DNA of 19,607 bases from assembly GCF_029023785.1 (NCBI RefSeq), contig NZ_CP118955.1, positions 2,510,001 to 2,529,607 on the forward strand. Reading direction: 5' to 3'. This stretch comes from Enterococcus faecium (GTDB taxonomy: Bacteria > Bacillota > Bacilli > Lactobacillales > Enterococcaceae). Shown one piece after another: positions 19,199-19,607 of the stretch; position 1 is the first letter of the stretch, and each line of letters begins with the position of its first letter. The notes below the pieces were generated by a model. It made no database searches. It saw nothing but the letters and a program-made list of their open reading frames with translations, and was not told the origin of the DNA. The position numbers and the translations under genes were made by a program.

Positions 19199-19544
19199 TT
19201 ATCCACAAGATTATTTTTTTTTATGGGAATCCTATGTGGAAAAAGTTATGCACAGGGATTATCCACAGATAATAAAAGGCTGGTTTTACACAGAAAACAC
19301 ACGTGTAAAAAAAGTAATCCACAATCAGGCGATTTCCTGTGTATTCCGTCTCCTAACTATTGGTATATCTGTATTTTTTATCCACAGACGCAAGAGGAAA
19401 TCTATTGGTTTTTACGAGTTTTCCACCTGTGCATTAGTGGTGTGGAAAACTTTTTTTGACAACTGTGTTTTTCTCTTTTTTCTTTTTGTCGATTGTGTGG
19501 ATAATTGTAATTAAAAAATTTTTTTCTTCGGTTTCTGTGGAAAA
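19199..19544. other. oriC: oriC, dnaA-upstream DnaA-box cluster
   Basis: Exact TTATCCACA boxes lie at 19199-19207, 19259-19267 and 19378-19386 (plus) and at 19496-19504 (minus). One-mismatch boxes are TTATGCACA at 19246-19254, TAATCCACA at 19315-19323 (plus), and TTTTCCACA on the minus strand at 19235-19243, 19441-19449 and 19536-19544. Weaker ones lie at 19284, 19419 and 19428. The stretch is AT-rich and non-coding. In Firmicutes such a cluster is the upstream half of a bipartite origin; the unwinding region is usually after dnaA, outside the window. Boxes may also serve dnaA autoregulation. Confidence 0.93.
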
Positions 19545-19591
19545 CTATTGAAAAAAATGCTAAATTAGTACTAGTTATTCACTTTTTAATG

Positions 19592-19607
19592 AAGGAGGAG
19601 GCCTTAT
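19592..19607 (+). promoter_or_regulatory. Ribosome-binding site of the next gene, inferred dnaA
   Basis: AAGGAGGAGG is followed after a short gap by AT at the last two positions, likely the first bases of an ATG at 19606. The DnaA-box cluster and divergent rpmH identify the gene as dnaA by context only. I found no single convincing dnaA promoter; TGCTAAATT (19558-19566) is the best extended -10. Confidence 0.7.

Noticed and set aside
19290..19305. CACACGTGTAAAA near oriC as a parS site
   Set aside because: It matches only the CACGTG centre on either strand.
19223..19514. Two plus-strand frames at the right end
   Set aside because: They cover the DnaA-box cluster; their apparent length reflects the repeated TTATCCACA-like boxes, and no ribosome-binding site precedes them.

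Overview
The window is an origin-proximal chromosomal segment of an Enterococcus, most likely the E. faecium/lactis/durans/hirae group. The 16S V1-V2 sequence suggests this group from memory. The low-GC codon use, the serine T-box, the DUF1129 gene and the rpmH-rnpA-yidC-jag-mnmE-mnmG-rsmG-parA-parB order all fit. No insertion sequence, prophage, tRNA, CRISPR array or acquired resistance cluster is visible.

Layout. At 1-1165 lies the 5' three quarters of a 16S rRNA gene on the minus strand, fed by three or four stacked promoters at 1360-1651. A rightward two-component system of VanR/VanS type follows (1906-3790). A serine T-box leader and serS come next (3818-5355). From the base after the serS stop, five tandem ~122-bp quasi-palindromic units fill the gap to guaB (minus). 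Two more units of the same family lie upstream of guaB. Then, all on the minus strand, come a DUF1129 membrane protein, ychF, a DUF951 protein, parB, parA and rsmG, followed by mnmG and mnmE. A small plus-strand gene of possible YbjQ/DUF74 type (16380-16718) precedes jag (khpB), yidC, rnpA and rpmH on the minus strand. The right end (19199-19544) is a dense DnaA-box cluster, ending at the ribosome-binding site of a rightward gene, inferred to be dnaA, whose first two bases (AT) close the window.

How it works together. With oriC at the right edge, the leftward fork runs with transcription of 16S, guaB, parAB, mnmEG and rpmH. It runs head-on into the two-component genes, serS and the small plus-strand gene. 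ParA and ParB handle origin segregation; I see two near-parS sites (8344 and 18031) and an everted parS half-site palindrome at the start of the rsmG-parA-parB operon. MnmE and MnmG form the tRNA wobble-uridine modification complex. RpmH, RnpA, YidC and KhpB form the usual ribosome, RNase P, membrane insertion and RNA-binding block.

The least ordinary content is the repeat family around guaB. Units A and G are 122 bp each with three substitutions. Diverged units keep the same predicted fold, with a GA/CGA internal loop and compensatory changes in the flanking stems. Other points worth checking are a terminator-like hairpin between the mnmE promoter and its ribosome-binding site, the rsmG-leader palindrome, the parS-like sites and the stacked rRNA promoters.
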